This document shows positions 38,040-52,440 of a stretch of 64,000 nucleotides of DNA, in pieces. Below the pieces are notes generated by a model that did no database searches, was not told the DNA's origin, and saw only the letters and a program-made list of their open reading frames with translations. Origin of the DNA: Phocoena phocoena (taxonomy: Eukaryota > Chordata > Mammalia > Artiodactyla > Phocoenidae); NCBI RefSeq assembly GCF_963924675.1, contig NC_089232.1, positions 31,632,842 to 31,696,841 on the forward strand. Direction: 5' to 3'. Both the position numbers and the translations under genes were made by a program. How positions within the stretch are numbered: the stretch's first letter is position 1; every line of letters begins with the position of its first letter.

Positions 38040-39415
38040 CAATCATTTATTTATATCAGTATGGACTTATGCATATTAATTTTGTCCTTTTTTTTCCCTT
38101 TAACCTATTTGCTATCTTTGGTTCATACTGGGTAATTCCTATTGTTTTATCTTTCAGTTCACTGGTTCTTTCCTTTGTCCCTTCCATTCTGCTGACGAGC
38201 CCATCCATTGTACTTTTTACTTCCGTTATTGTATTTTCAGTTCAAAAATTTCCATTTGGTTCTTCTTTAGGTTTTCTGGGTTTTTGATGACACTTCCTGT
38301 TTCTTTGCTGAGGCTTTCTATTTGTTCATTTATTTCAAGCATCACCGTAATTGCTGGTTTAAGCATTTTTTGTCACGACTGCTTTAAAATCATAGCTGGA
38401 TGATTCTGTCTTTTTCGTCATCTTCATTTTGGCATCTATCAATTGCTGGGGTTTTTTCCATGTAGTTTGAGTTCTTCCTAGTTCTTGGTCTGATGAACTA
38501 TATCAACACTTTCATATTGTGTTATAGATTCTGGATCTTATGTAAACCTTCCATTTTAACTGTTTTCTGCTCTGGCAGGGGATTGATGGGTTTGGGGAAT
38601 GCCCTCTTGTTACTACTGCTAGGTGGGGATAGACGTTCAGGTTTCCATAGGGCCTCTGTTTTTACCCCAGAAGGTGAAGGTTCACCTTCTCATTATTACT
38701 GGATTGGGGTGAAAATTCCAGTTTCCCGTTAGGCTTCCACTGATCCTTCCCTGGCTGGGAAGTAGGAGTGCCTTGCTACTGCTCCCCACATGGCTTCCGT
38801 TGACACCATGGTGGTGGGAGTTGGCCTTGTTACCACTTGGTGGTTGTGGAAGTCTTGACTCTCCACTTGACCTCCTCTCATGGCACCTCAGAGATGAAGG
38901 TCTTGACTCCCTACTCAGCCGTCTCTGACGTTCCCCACCCTGAAGGGTAGGTTGGAGTGATTTGTTGCAGACTCATGAGAATGGAAGTCTAGGCTCTCCA
39001 CTTGGCCTTTGCTGCCGTGACTGGGGTGGAGCTGCAGGTTTTTTCTGTGGTTTTTGGCTGGAATAGAGCAGTTATTTTCTATGGGCTCTGTCTTACTGGG
39101 TTGCCCCTTTTCTGCATCTGACTGGAGAGAGCAGGCTTTCATTGGGCTTTTCTGTGTTTTTATCTGCACCCATTGGTGTTTTCAGTTTGCTGGCTTCTTC
39201 AGTTTTCGGTCTGGGAAACATGAGGCAAAAAGAAAACCCAGACAGCTCACCACCATGTTGTTCCTTGGGTCCTAAAGTTCCTAGCCAGTCTGCCTTCTTC
39301 TACTCACATTTCAGATACTCATTATTATGTCTCTTTTATGTATAATGTACAAAGTATTCAGGTGTACTTAGCAGGAGGAATAGGGAAAAGTACATCTATT
39401 TCATCTTCCCGGAAG
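38040..39415 (-). mobile_element. Probable old L1/HAL1-type 5' portion, antisense
   Basis: The right end reversed reads cttccgggaagatgaaatag, resembling an L1 5' end; inner blocks (ttcagttcaaaaatttcc, gctgaggctttctatttg, actgctttaaaatcatagct) are common L1-associated wording. It lies beside an antisense ORF2 piece with little room for ORF1. Family is uncertain. Confidence 0.4.
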
Positions 39416-39518
39416 CAGAAGTTTTCTGTTTATGCCTTTTAAAAAATAAACACTTTACATCATTTAGTAAGGCTTTTGAAGGAAGCAGAGATAAATGCAT
39501 GTATTCAACTTACTTTTT

Positions 39519-39730
39519 TTTTTTTTTTTTTTTTTTTTGCGGTACGCGGGCCTCTCACTGTTGTGGCCTCTCCCGTTGCGGAGCACAGACTCCGGACGCG
39601 CAGGCTCAGCGGCCATGGCTCACGGGCCCAGCGGCTCCGCAGCATGTGGGATCTTCCCAGACCGGGGCACGAACCCGTGTCCCCTGCATCGGCAGGCGGA
39701 CTCTGAACCACTGCGCCACCAGGGAAGCCC
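39519..39730 (-). mobile_element. CHRS SINE, antisense (young)
   Basis: Long T tail, gcggtacgcgggcctctc to ccaccagggaagccc. Target-site duplication tcaacttacttttt (39505-39518) against tcgacttacttttt (39731-39744), one mismatch. Confidence 0.95.
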
Positions 39731-39744
39731 TCGACTTACTTTTT

Positions 39745-41300
39745 AAAAACAATTTGCTACTATTTTTAATCAGAAGTCCCTGTGCAATGTTTTTAACCCG
39801 TGCTAGGCTCAGACTTCTGTCAAATAGAGGCCATAACCCCAGCCCTACCTCTCAGAGATTGTAAGAGTTATGTGTATATAATACATATTATTTGAATTTG
39901 CTTGAAGAAGCATTGGCAGGATGAGAGAGAGAAAGAGGAAAGGCAGAAGGGGAAGAAAGAGGGAGGGTTCCCTATAGGTGATGAGGACTGGAGTTGAAAA
40001 TACTTGTCTACTATGTTTTGCTTTTTGAATGTTAATATGTTACTTATTTTTTTAATTAAATTTTAAGCTGTTTTATAGTCACTTAGATGAGTGAGCAGGG
40101 ATCCAAAGAGACTTCAGGTTGAGTAGGAACAAGCCATGTCCTATCAACATCATGTCCTCTCTTGGGCAGGTTTGTGGATAGGGAGCTCAGGGGAGTGCCA
40201 TAGATCCAGTGACTGTGGACTGTAGATCCAGTGACTATGGACTGTATCATTTGGGTAAGGGCACTCACCAGAGATCTGTGAGCAAGATGGAGAGTCTAGG
40301 CTGGATGCTAGGTATAATTGCTACTGTTTATAATGGTTTCTGATCAATGAATTGCCTTTAATTTGGAGGGAACTTTCTAAGAAAAAAGCACTGCCGCTTA
40401 CTGTTAACTTTATGTTATTTTACATTTAATAAGCAACTTGGTTAAAGAAATAGAAGACACATTTATCTCTTATGTGCATAATATAAAGTTGGAAGGTATA
40501 ACAACTGCATTGGATGATAGAATCAGGATCCAAAATGATCCTTAAAATTAGAGCAATGGACTGATTCTAATGAGACGAAATAGCAAGGTAAGGTCACATG
40601 CTTGGATTTTTATTTTCTTCTAATCAACTTTACAAGCACAGTTCTGGGAAGGTAGAGATTAAAAGCAGCACAAGTAGAAAAAGACTTAAGCATTTTAGTG
40701 GTCAGTTAACTTGATATGAGTGTGTAGTATGATGTGGCTGCCAAAAGAAGAAAGAATGTAATTTTTAGCTGAATTAATAGAGGGTGATAGTGCTGATCTA
40801 CTTTGCAGGAGTCAGACCGGGCCTAGAGTATTTCATTCATTCTCTGGGGCCATTCTTACAAAAAGGACATCGACAAAGCAAAGCGTTTAAACGTGGGAGC
40901 AACCAGAATGGTGGTGTGACTAAAAACCATGTCAAAGAAAGTGGGTATGTTTAGAGAGAAGAAAGAACTTAGAGTCTAAATAATAATATTTCAGTTGTTT
41001 GGAAAGTGAAAAAATAGACTAGGCTTATTTTTTTCTGAAGAGGGCAGTCTAGAATCAGGAGGTGGAAGTTTTTAGCTGGATGGAAAGGAGATCAACAGAA
41101 AGGGCTGCCTGCAGATGGGCTGAGGGCCCAAGGGAATGACATTAATCTAAGCAAACTTCTTGTCAAAAGGCTATAGCAGGGACTCACCATGGGCTGCCTG
41201 GCTGCTCTAGATCAGTGCTACTCAAAGGATCTTGTTTTCTTTTTCTTTTTCCCCCTTGTGTGTTTGTTTATGTTATTCTCCCCCCAGCTTGTCTTACTAC
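39745..41300. other. Intronic stretch, unassigned
   Basis: No exon or named repeat. Contains a 22-bp tandem duplication at 40201-40244. Confidence 0.5.
40201..40244. repeat. 22-bp tandem duplication
   Basis: Two head-to-tail copies starting tagatccagtgact and ending tggactg, with one G/A difference. Confidence 0.93.
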
Positions 41301-42485
41301 TTTTCTTCATAAATTGAGATAAGGTTCATCCTTTTAAATATAAATATAATTTAAACATAATTCAGTGATTTTTTTTATTCACAAGGTCATCCACCCATCA
41401 TCATTTATCAAATTCCAGAATATTTCTTTCATCACCCCAAAATGAAACCTCACACCAATTAGCAGTCACTCCCCCTTCTCCCTTGCCCCAGTCCCTGGCA
41501 ACCATTAATCTGCTTTCTGTTGCCTGTTCTGGACATCTCTTATAAATGGGCTCATACAGTAAGCTCTTGTGTCTGACATCTTTCACTTAACATAATATTT
41601 TCGAGGTTTATCCATGTTGTAGCATGTATGAGTACTTATTCCTTTTCATGGCTGCATAATGTTCCATTGTCTGGATATACCGCATTTTGTTTATCCTCAT
41701 GGACATTTGGGGTTTTTTTTTCACTCTTTGGCTACTATGAATAATGCTGTTATAGACATCTGTGTACAAGCTTCTGTGAACATAATGTTTCATTTCTCTT
41801 GGGTATATATTTAGGGGTGAAATTGCAAGGTAAGATGGTAACTACTTTTTGAGAAAATGCCGAACTATTTTCTATAGAAGCTGCACTATTTACATTTCTA
41901 CCAGCAGTGTATGAAGGTTCCAATCTGTATACTTGCTGACATTTTTTATTGTTTATTTTTTTGATTATAGCCATTCCAGTGGTTATGAAGTGATAATCTC
42001 ATTATGGTTTTGATTTGCATTTTCCTGGTGATTAATGGTGTTGAGCATCTTTCCATGTGTTTATCATATGCTCTTTGGAAAAATGTCTATTCTGATCCTT
42101 TACCAATTTTTACATTGGGTTGTCTTTTTATTGTTGAGTTTTAAGAGTTCTTTATATAGACTGGACGTTGGATTCTTTTTTTTTTGGCCATGCCACGTGG
42201 CTTGTGGGATTTTGGTTCCCTGACCAGGGATCGAACCCATGCCCCCTGCAGTGGAAGCACGGAATCCTAACCACTGGACCTCCAGGGAATTCCCATAGAT
42301 ACTGGATTCTTATCAGATGTATGATTTGCAGATCATTCTTTGCAGTTTCTTTTCACTTTCTTGATAGTGTCCTTTGAAGCACAGAAGTTTTTAATTTTGA
42401 TGAAGTGAAGTTTATTTTTTCTTCGACTGCTTGTGCTTTAGGTGTCATATCTAAGAACCATTGCCTAATCCAACATCATGAAGAT
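41300..42485 (-). mobile_element. Old L1 3' end, antisense, split by a CHR-1-type SINE
   Basis: tccctggcaaccattaatct, ttctggacatctcttataaa, tgttccattgtctggatata, ggtttgatt-like blocks, attggg ttgtctttttattg, then after the SINE cttatcagatgtatgatttg and aagcacagaagtttttaatt. Continuous apart from the SINE at 42176-42294. No coding capacity. Confidence 0.85.
42176..42294 (-). mobile_element. CHR-1-type SINE, antisense, inside L1
   Basis: tttttggccatgccacgtgg, ctgaccagggatcgaaccc, cctaaccactggacctccag. Flanking repeat tggattctt on both sides. Confidence 0.9.
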
Positions 42486-42702
42486 TTGCATATGTATTTT
42501 CTTTGAGGAGTTTTTAGATTTGTGGTCCATTTTTGTTACTGAACTCAAGTTCAGCTGCTCACTGCTCAAAAGCCAATAATCAAGAGGCAAGTGTCAATAG
42601 AAAGGGAAGGTGCTTTAATCAGAAAAGGGCAGCAATCTGGGGAGAAGGTGGACTCATGTCCCGAGGGCAACTCCGAAGATTCTGCTCAGCCATGGCAGTT
42701 TT

Positions 42703-43029
42703 TTTTTTGGCTGCGTTGGGTCTTTGTTGCTGAGCGCGGGCTTTCTCTTGTTGCAGTGAGCGGGGGCTACTCTTCATTGCGGTGCATGGGCTTCTCATTG
42801 CGGTGGCTTCTTTTGTTGCGGAGCATGGGCTCTAGGCACGTGGGCTTCAGTAGTTGCAGCACGCAGGCTCAGTAGTTGTGGCTCGCGGACTCTAGAGCAC
42901 AGGCTCAGAAGTTGTGGCACGTGGGCTTAGTTGCTCCACAGCATGTGGGATCTTCCCGGTCCAGGGCTCGAACCCGTGTCCCCTGTACTGGCAGGTGGAT
43001 TCTTAACCACTGCGCCACCAGGGAAGTCC
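42703..43029 (-). mobile_element. Long CHR-type SINE, antisense
   Basis: T run, ggctgcgttgggtctttgtt, gtgagcgggggctactcttc, agttgtggctcgc units, ctcgaacccgtgtcccctg. Flanking repeat ccatggcagttttt / ccatgagggttttt. Confidence 0.92.
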
Positions 43030-43814
43030 CCATGAGGGTTTTTAAAGAGAAAATGGTTAGGGGAAGAATCTCAGCGAATCATCGAGGCAGGAGGTTGGAT
43101 TCTGCATCATTCTCCATTGCATGCAGGCTGGCTGACTCTCTCTTCAGATGTTATCTTGCCCATATGATCTGCCTGCAGGATTGCTAAGGGGACTGTTGGG
43201 GGTAAAGAGCTGGTCATTCTTTACTTAATTCTTCATTCTTACTTCTTTTTATCTAGGAAAAGAATCAACAGGTTAATTAGGTTCTTTCAAGGTTGGAGGG
43301 GAACAGAAATGGACAAACAGGAAACGGGCAAAAGAGCTGCTTTCAAATCCCCACTGTCTAACATCATTCCATTTCTATGGGATTAGGGGTGAAGGTCTAT
43401 CTTCTGTAACTTCTTCATGCTGACATAGGGTGCCATATTCTCAGAGTGGAAGATGTCAACGTGGGTCTGTAGCATCTCTTTGCTGACAATTTTAGTTGGC
43501 CGCTTACATATTACAGGCAGAACAAGCTACAATTATTTTGATGCCCACAGAGATATAGATTATTATGAGCAGTAATGTTAATCCCATTCTCTTTGAGGCC
43601 AGTTCTCGGAAGTGTGCTAGCCGCAGATTCAGTACTGCTCAAGATGGTACAGCTTATGTCATGGCTACGGTCTGGTTATCATGCAGTTAGCTTTGTTCCT
43701 CTGGTGGCAGTTGTAGTATCTGTAAACAACTCAGGAATGTGCATCAGACACGGACTCTGTGACTCTGTTGTCCTACTCATTAACTGCTCAGTTTTGTAGT
43801 TGGTGGGGCCTACA

Positions 43815-43995
43815 GGGTTCTGCTCGGTTCCATTTTGAGTTAATTTCAGTTTGTGATGTGAGGTAGGAATCCAACTTCATTCTTTTGCATATAGATATCC
43901 AGTTGTCCCAGCACCATTTTTTGAAAAGACTCTTCTCTTCCTCATTGAATTGTCTTGGCACCCTTGTCAAAAATCAATTGGCTATAAATGTACAG
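43815..43995 (-). mobile_element. Old L1 ORF2 fragment, antisense
   Basis: ccattttgagttaatttcag, gatatccagttgtcccagc, accattttttgaaaagactc, ttgtcaaaaatcaattggct. Short remnant. Confidence 0.8.
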
Positions 43996-46900
43996 GTGCT
44001 ACACTAAAGATCTTGTGCCAGAATGTAAGTCAATGAACTACTTCCCCCATAGGTAAAGTCTCACTAGGAAAAGGAAAAAGTCATCTTAGTGACCTGATTG
44101 ATTTACATCCCGGAGTAAGCTCCTTATTTCCTTGTGGACTGGCTTCTACCTAGAAAATGTTTGTGGAACACATTTTGAGTAGCGCTCCTCTAAATCTTTG
44201 GTACGTTAACTGCCACTGCCCAGGAGTACCCCAGGCTCTATCCCAGAGCTACTAGATTAGAATCTGTTTTTAAACAGAATCCCTAGGTGATTCAATGCTT
44301 ATTAAAGTTTGAGCAACATGCCTCTAGAATCAGACTCTAAATGACTTTAAAGATCTGTTCAGTAAGTAGAGGATTAATTAATGAGTAAGACTTAGAAAAG
44401 GGAGAATAAATGTGATTGTAGGCAGGATTATATCTGGGACTTATGTAACAGAAACCCATAAGGGGCCCAGATACGTTGCCTTCGGTAGAACCCCAGGGCC
44501 AGTCCAGATCTCAAAGCGTTTCTCTTCACTACTGCACTGGACTTGATATCGTTTTTGTTTGTTTGTGAATTATAAAGAGTTACAGAGGAAATGTAGACTT
44601 ACAAAGGAGAGTTACAAAGGAAATTTTCCTAAAATTTAGGCAATTTTAGAGAAGGCAGGTGGGGAATAGTAAGGCCAAAGACTTCTACAAAGCAACTTTG
44701 GGAGAGAGAAACTAATTCCAGGCCTTAGAACTGCTTTCCTTCATCCTTAAGTTAATAAGAAGCTGCACTTTGGGTAAAAGTGTCTGTGGAATCATAGTGT
44801 GATTCTAGAAGTTGGCAACAATAGTGCCGAGTCATAAACTCAGAAACCATCGACTATTCGGAGGGTCAAAACAGGTAAATATACCTCTTTGGAAGCTTAC
44901 TGTATGCAAATGCAGACACTGTCCGCATCAGGAATTTGCAGGAATTTGTCATGCTGACGTTCCAAGGAAGGGTGACCTGAGCAAAAGATACATAAGAAAA
45001 TTAGTTACATACTATAACTCATTTTACTATTTTAAGGTGAGTGACATTATTGATGTGCTACTTAGAACGCTATCTTCTTTGTTTTCTTGAACATAAATAT
45101 AAAGGCTTTTATGGATGTACTTAAGAATTGAGTCCTCTGCTTTCTTATAAGTCTTTAAGATTCTTAGGTAGGAATTTCCTGCTGCAGGAATTTTGAAGCT
45201 CGGGATAGAATACTGTTCTGTGCCACAAGCACCATTAATTAGGACCACAGATAAACTTGAAATGTGTGGTCATCTATAGAATCTGGGTAGAAGGCCTCAT
45301 TTTCAAATGGTACTTTTTGTATGTGTTTGTGAAAAAAGTTTTTCATCACTTCAAGCATTTGACTATGAAAGTTAATAAGCTAACTACAAACACGTTAAAT
45401 ATCTATTCAGTAAAGCAGGTCTTCTAATAACATGTTTATCCATGTGGTTTAATGTTAATTTTAAAATAAAGTTTAAAATGACAATACAAGTCTTTAGACT
45501 TATCACTGCTTCCATGATTTAATGTAATATAAACTGATCTAATCCATAGTTTAACTGAACATTCCCCACTCCCCTGAAAATCAGAGTTTGACTTATACTC
45601 ATCATGTAGACTTTTATCTCAATTCTCCAAATAATACTTGTAGCCGAGGGCATCAGAGCATCTTCCTTATATCTTGCCTTTTCCTGAGTAAACCGGTAGT
45701 AACTCAGGTGCCTCTATGCGGGTTCCATCCCAGACCTCTACGTCCATTCATTCTGTTCTGTAAGCCTGGGGCTGGTCTTTTAACTAAAGCCAGGGAAAGC
45801 TTGGACATCCTTCGGTATGTTGCTGCTGAGAAGTGCTGTCACACTGCCCATGAATGTGAGTCTATCTCAGCTTGTAGTAAGATTTTCTCTTGACCTTTTC
45901 TACATTTCACAGCCATTCAAACAGATCTTCTCTATCAGTTCTAAACCAGTGGCATCCTAAAATCAGAGACGTTGCTGTGTCATCAAGTTGTTAAAAGTAA
46001 AATGCCATCGTCTCCCTCCAAAGAGGCGGTCTTTTCTGCTTGGACATATCTCAGGATCTCTGCAGAAGACACAATGAACAGGAATTTGGGCGTGGACTGA
46101 TCAACCAGCATCTTGGCAGAGTGTTCTAGGATGCCATCTGCAGATGTTAATTATCCAGTTTGGGTCCTCTAATAGCTCTTGACCTCCTCTTGGCTCTATC
46201 AGTTGCTTCTAATTTTCCTTCCAGATTCTTATTTATTCCTCTTGGGATGAGACAAACTCAGAGGCAACATTGCTGATTCTTTTTCAAACAGCTAAATGTA
46301 GAAACATTAGCCTTTCATTCCTTCTTGTGGACATTTGGAGGACATGATCTGCTGCTGCATTTTGGTTTCAAAGAAATTCTCTCCACTTCCTCCTACTTCT
46401 ACAACTGTGTAAATGGAAACATTCTAGAAGAGCTGATAAGACTGAAAAGCAGAAGGATAGTCCTCTAAAACATGAGCCCTGAAATCACTTTCTGTTTAGA
46501 GAAACTTGAATTCTAGAGGCTGCTTTTCTGCCTCATCATCTCCCTTGTCTGTTATCCAAAACAGTTGCTCTAAGCCTTTTATTTCTCTCATCAAGCTTCT
46601 TTCTCATTCCCTAACACTTTGAAGATGATCTTGTACTCTACCAAAAACAGAACAATAGATCTGAACTTCCTCAAATTCCCTTTTTTTCCCCCCAGCCTTA
46701 AACCAATATGCATGTCCATCCTTATTTCCTTCCTGCTTGCCAGGAAAGAAATGTCTTTGAAAGATCAGTCCCTTTAACAGTGCTCCTAATTCCTTCCCTT
46801 TTCTACCTGCAGGACTTTGTTCGCTCAGTTATCCTCATCCTCTCCTGTATCTTAAAGCACCTTTTTGCCCTGGCTCCTTTCACTCTCCAGTGCTCAATCC

Positions 46901-47430
46901 TCTCCCATCCTAAAACTTCTTTCCCTCAGTGCTTCTCCTCTTTTAAGCTCAAAATGTCCTTAAAGAGTCTCCCGTAGCCACTGGCTCTGCGTATTCCACT
47001 CCCATTCTTCGCAAGTCCAGCTCCGTTCTTACTTCACTTTATTCCTTTTACAAAACTGTTCTTGCCTAGATCTCCAGCGACTTCCCAGTCGCCAGTAGAA
47101 GCAATCACGTCTTTACCTTTGGTCTACCTTTCTGAGGCAATAGTCATTCTTAATCCTTCACTCAGAGGAAAGTTCTAAGGAATTTTAACTTGGATGCTCA
47201 GAGTTCAGGTGTGTTGGTTTGATACTCTGAGGCTTCCTCTTGTTTGGGTATGTACTTTGAGATTAAAAGAGACCGTATCCGTATCACTTTGAACACTGAG
47301 TCTCCAGTTAGTGTGGTGGTGGCTCAAGTTGCCGCATTTGTGTGCTGACTCTTACAGAACCACGTTTCCCAACTCCGTCCTCCCATTTCTTTTATTAAAC
47401 AAAGTAAAACAATTTATTAAAACTAGTTAA
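43996..47430. other. Intronic stretch, mostly unassigned
   Basis: No exon. Contains a MER5-like piece (44216-44325). Bases 45580-47170 are pyrimidine-rich and look like decayed repeats, but I can name none of them. Confidence 0.5.
44216..44325 (-). mobile_element. MER5-like hAT fragment, antisense
   Basis: caggctctatcccagagcta, ctagattagaatctgttttt, aatccctaggtgattcaatg, ttaaagtttgagcaacatg: the MER5A pattern read in reverse. Confidence 0.7.
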
Positions 47431-47443
47431 AAAATAAAACCTT

Positions 47444-47797
47444 GGGACTTCCCTGGTGACGCAGTGGTTGAGAATCCGCCTGCCAATGCAGGGGACACGG
47501 GTTCGAGGCCTGGTCTGGGAAGATCCCACCTGCCGTGGAGCAACTGAGCCCGTGTGCCACAACTACTGAGCCCACGTACTCTAGGGCCCACGTGCTGCAA
47601 CTACTGAGCCCGCGTGCTACAGCTACTGAAGCCGGCGCGCCTAGAGCCAGTGCTCTGCAACAAGAGAAGCCACCGCAGTGAGAAGCCCATGCACCGCAAC
47701 GAAGAGTAGCCCCTGCTTGCCCCAACTAGAGAAAGCCCACGCGCAGCAACAAAGCCAAACGCAGCCAAAAATAAATAAATAAATGTATTTAAAAAAT
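47444..47797 (+). mobile_element. Long CHR-type SINE, sense
   Basis: gggacttccctggtgacgca, gttcgaggcctggtctggg, several ctactgagcccgcgtgc-like units, ccaaaaataaataaataaa tail. Perfect target-site duplication aaaataaaacctt at 47431-47443 and 47798-47810. Sits 870 bp upstream of exon B. Confidence 0.94.
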
Positions 47798-47810
47798 AAA
47801 ATAAAACCTT

Positions 47811-48775
<965 letters not shown>

Positions 48776-49653
48776 TAGATGCGCCATACGTTAAGCTGTC
48801 ATTTCTCTAGCACTTTGATTGTCAAGGGTGTGGGGTCATTTCAGTTAACGTGCACCGTACTCTAACATATGTTGTTCCGGTTTTAAAGATTGGAAAACGA
48901 AGAGGCTAAAAGGCACAGAGCCTTCTGTCACTTCTTGGTTATCCTTACAACGGCGAGTATCAGTGGCCCAAATAATTCGGAGTGGTAGATAATACAAAAC
49001 TCTACTTTTGTTAGGTTTGGGAAGGTTTGGTGCTTGTATATGAATGCGAATGTATGAGAATGAGAATGAATATGTTCTTGTGATGCTTTAAAACAAATGA
49101 TGAAGGCACATGATAAAGACCCAACTCCAGACAGACTAAGGGGACAGTCCAGCTTCCCTCACTCGTGTGTTCTCTTCTCCACCCACACCACCATCCTTGC
49201 ATTAGGGGGTCAAAGAATCCTTTTCGTCTAATGGAAATGACCCTGCTCTTCTTGCTGGAGATCTGTGATTGCCAGGAAGGCTACATTCAAATGTTGCTGC
49301 CATTAACAGTAGAGTCAAGTAGTTGAAAGCTCAGAGTTTCAAGCAGTATTTATCTTGGGAAACCCAGGCTGTAGCATGAATTTCTTCGGAGTTGACTGCA
49401 TTTCATACAGCTATTGTTCGGAGGTTTGGCTTTTTTGGTCTCAGCAGCTGTCACTTACATTCTTGGGTCATTGTCTCACTGTTTGGTGCCCAGTTTTGTA
49501 AGCACCCTCAGTTCCACTAACACGTTCCTTGCCTTTACAGATACTGTCCATAAATTAAATATGTTAGTAATGCTTAAAATGTGATGTTAACCGATAGTTT
49601 CAGCCTTCGCGGTAACAGCTGCTACCCTGATTTTGTAAAATACTACCACATTT

Positions 49654-49860
49654 CGGGGCTTCCCTGGTGGTGCAGTGGTTGAGAGTCGGCCTGCCAATGC
49701 AGGGGACGTGGGTTCGTGACCCGGTCCGGGAAGACCCCACATGCCGCGGAGCGGCTGGGCCCGTGAGCCATGGCCGCTGAGCCTGTGCATCCGGAGCCTG
49801 TGCTCCGCAACGGGAGAGGCCGCAGCAGTGAGAGGCCCGCGTACCGCAAAAAAAAAAAAA
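49654..49860 (+). mobile_element. CHRS SINE, sense (young), upstream of exon C
   Basis: Full CHRS body and pure A tail. Perfect target-site duplication aatactaccacattt (49639-49653 and 49861-49875). Sits 617 bp before exon C. Confidence 0.96.
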
Positions 49861-50334
49861 AATACTACCACATTTGAACTTGACAGTTTGTCTCCTCCTC
49901 CTCTTCCTTTTTGGACGTAAAATGTTTAGAGACGAGGCAGTAGGAGAGTCCAGGGAGCTGGATAATTTTCTAAGCGAGGTCGTCAGTCTTTCGGTCCTAG
50001 AGATTAAATGTTGGTGTAGCATTTCTGCAGACCAGGCAGCAAGCAGTAAAGCCAGAGAGACCAAGCTGTTTCTAAAATACAGACTGTCAAACTGCCTTCT
50101 TCCTCCACCCGCGGTCTATTGTGCAATCTGATTCTTACTGAAAGATACAGCAGATTGAACCTGTGGCCTCGTCCAATGCACAACAGGGACAGTATAACCA
50201 GGCAACTAGAGCCAGGACCATGTTGTCAGTTCTGCTACTAATCTTGAAGACAGAATGAGGGCAGCTCACATCTGGGCTGCTTTATATAATGAAGAAACTG
50301 TTTTGACGCCATAGAAAACAAGTCCCAGGCTGGG

Positions 50335-50635
<301 letters not shown>

Positions 50636-51094
50636 TAAGTGCATTCTTATGGAGTATTTTCTGTCTGCCCCAGGAATGGGGTAGATGTTATGGGGATGTG
50701 AGAAAAGCGTAAGGCATGGTACCAGATTCAAAGCTTACATTCTGCTTGGGGAGAGAAAGTACAAAGAAAAAAATAGCAGAACAGTACAGTACAATATAGC
50801 TCTCAATTTTATTAAGTAGCTTTCAGAAATTCTTTATAATCGTCAAATGCCTGAACACATCTTTTTTGTTTTTCCTGATAAACTCCCAAATTCACTTTTC
50901 CAGGGTCAGAAAAAGTAATATGCTAATTTGAAATTTATAAACAGTGGTGCTTGATCTTTAAAGTCTATTTCATACTTTGTAAAATCCATTAATTGGTGAT
51001 TTTAAAAATTTGTCCTACTAATTACCATCCCCTTGCACTGGGCCTTTCGTACTGTAGTCACTTGACAATGTTTGTTGAATGGAACTGGCACCCA

Positions 51095-51520
51095 GTTAGG
51101 ATTCACTAGCATCTCTGGAGCACTGACAATGTGCCAGGTATTCTGTTAGACACTTTATGTGCACTGTCTCTTGGGAGGGAGACATTCTTCTTTGCATTTT
51201 TTTTTTTTTTTTTTTTGCGATACGCGGGCCTCTGGCCTCTCCCATTGCGGAGCACAGGCTCCGGACGCGCAGGCTCAGCGGCCATGGCTCACGGGCCCAG
51301 CTGCTCCGCGGCATGTGGGATCTTCCCGGACTGGGGCACGAACCCGCGTCCCCTGCATCGGCAGGCGGACTCTCAACCACTGCGCCACCAGGGAAGCCCT
51401 CTTCTTTGCATTTTATGTTTGGGGAAACTCAGGAGCTGAGAGGTTATGTGATTTGACTAAGGTCATATAACTAGGAAGAAGCAGTACCAGAATTTGAATC
51501 CAGCTCTTCTGATTCTAAGT
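51095..51520 (-). mobile_element. MIR SINE, antisense, split by a CHRS
   Basis: Left part (acaatgtgccaggtattctg, ttagacactttatgtgcac) and right part (ggggaaactcaggagctgag, ggtcatataactaggaag, gaatttgaatccagctctt) form one antisense MIR once the CHRS at 51201-51399 is removed. Confidence 0.88.
51201..51399 (-). mobile_element. CHRS SINE, antisense (young), downstream of exon C
   Basis: T tail, gcgatacgcgggcctctgg to ccaccagggaagccc, with a short deletion after gcctct. Target-site duplication cttctttgcatttt at 51187-51200 and 51401-51414, perfect. Lies inside a MIR. Confidence 0.95.
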
Positions 51521-51789
51521 TACAGTTTCTTTTCATTATACTTATGTTTCGAGAAACATGCTTCACGGCTAATATTTGCATCACTGTCCCCTAGTGTGCT
51601 TGTTAAATGCAGGCTACTGGGTTCCCCGCTGAATCTTTTGGGCTATAATTTTTGTGATGGTACCAGGGAAGCCCAGGAGTTTTTATCTTAGGCACCCCAG
51701 GTGGTTTTTGTATATTCTAAAGTTTGAGGGTCATAGCTACATACTAGCATTTCTGTTCTGAGGGTGTTTTTTAGTTTGTTTGTTTGTTT

Positions 51790-52440
51790 CTTTAATTAAG
51801 ATACCATAAAATTCACTCTTTTAAAATGTACAATTTGGTGGATTTTAGTACATTTACAAGGCTGTGCAACCATAACCACTGTCTAATTCCAGAAAATTTC
51901 ATCATCCCCCCAAAAATCCTGTATTCATTAGGGGTCACTCCTCATTCTCCCCTTGTCCCAGCCCCTGGCAACCACTAATCTACTTTCTGTTGCTTATTCT
52001 GGACATTTCATCTAAATGGGCTTGTATAGTATGTGACCTCTTTCACAAGCATAGTGTTTTCAGGGTTCATCTATGTTGTAGCGTATATCAGTACTTCATT
52101 CCTTTTTGTTATAACATTCCATTTTGTGGATATATCACATTTTGTTTATTCAGCAGTTGGTGGACGTTTGAGTTGTTTCTACTTTGGCTGTTATGAATAA
52201 GACTACTATGAACATTCATATGCTAGTTTTCATGTGGGCATATGTTTTCAGTTCGCTTGCGTACATACTTAGGAGTGGAATCGCTGGGTCATACGGTAAC
52301 TAATTTTTTGAGGAACTGCCACACCGTTTTCCAAACTGGCTGCATTATTTTACATCCCACCAGCAACATATGCGGTTTCCGATTTCTTCACACTAACCTA
52401 ACACTTGTCATTGTCCTGTTTTATTTTCCCACCCTAGTGA
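51790..52440 (-). mobile_element. Old L1 3' end, antisense
   Basis: aaaattcactcttttaaaat, gctgtgcaaccataaccact, cccctggcaaccactaatct, attctggacatttcatct, gtggaatcgctgggtcata. Parallel to the block at 41300. Confidence 0.82.
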
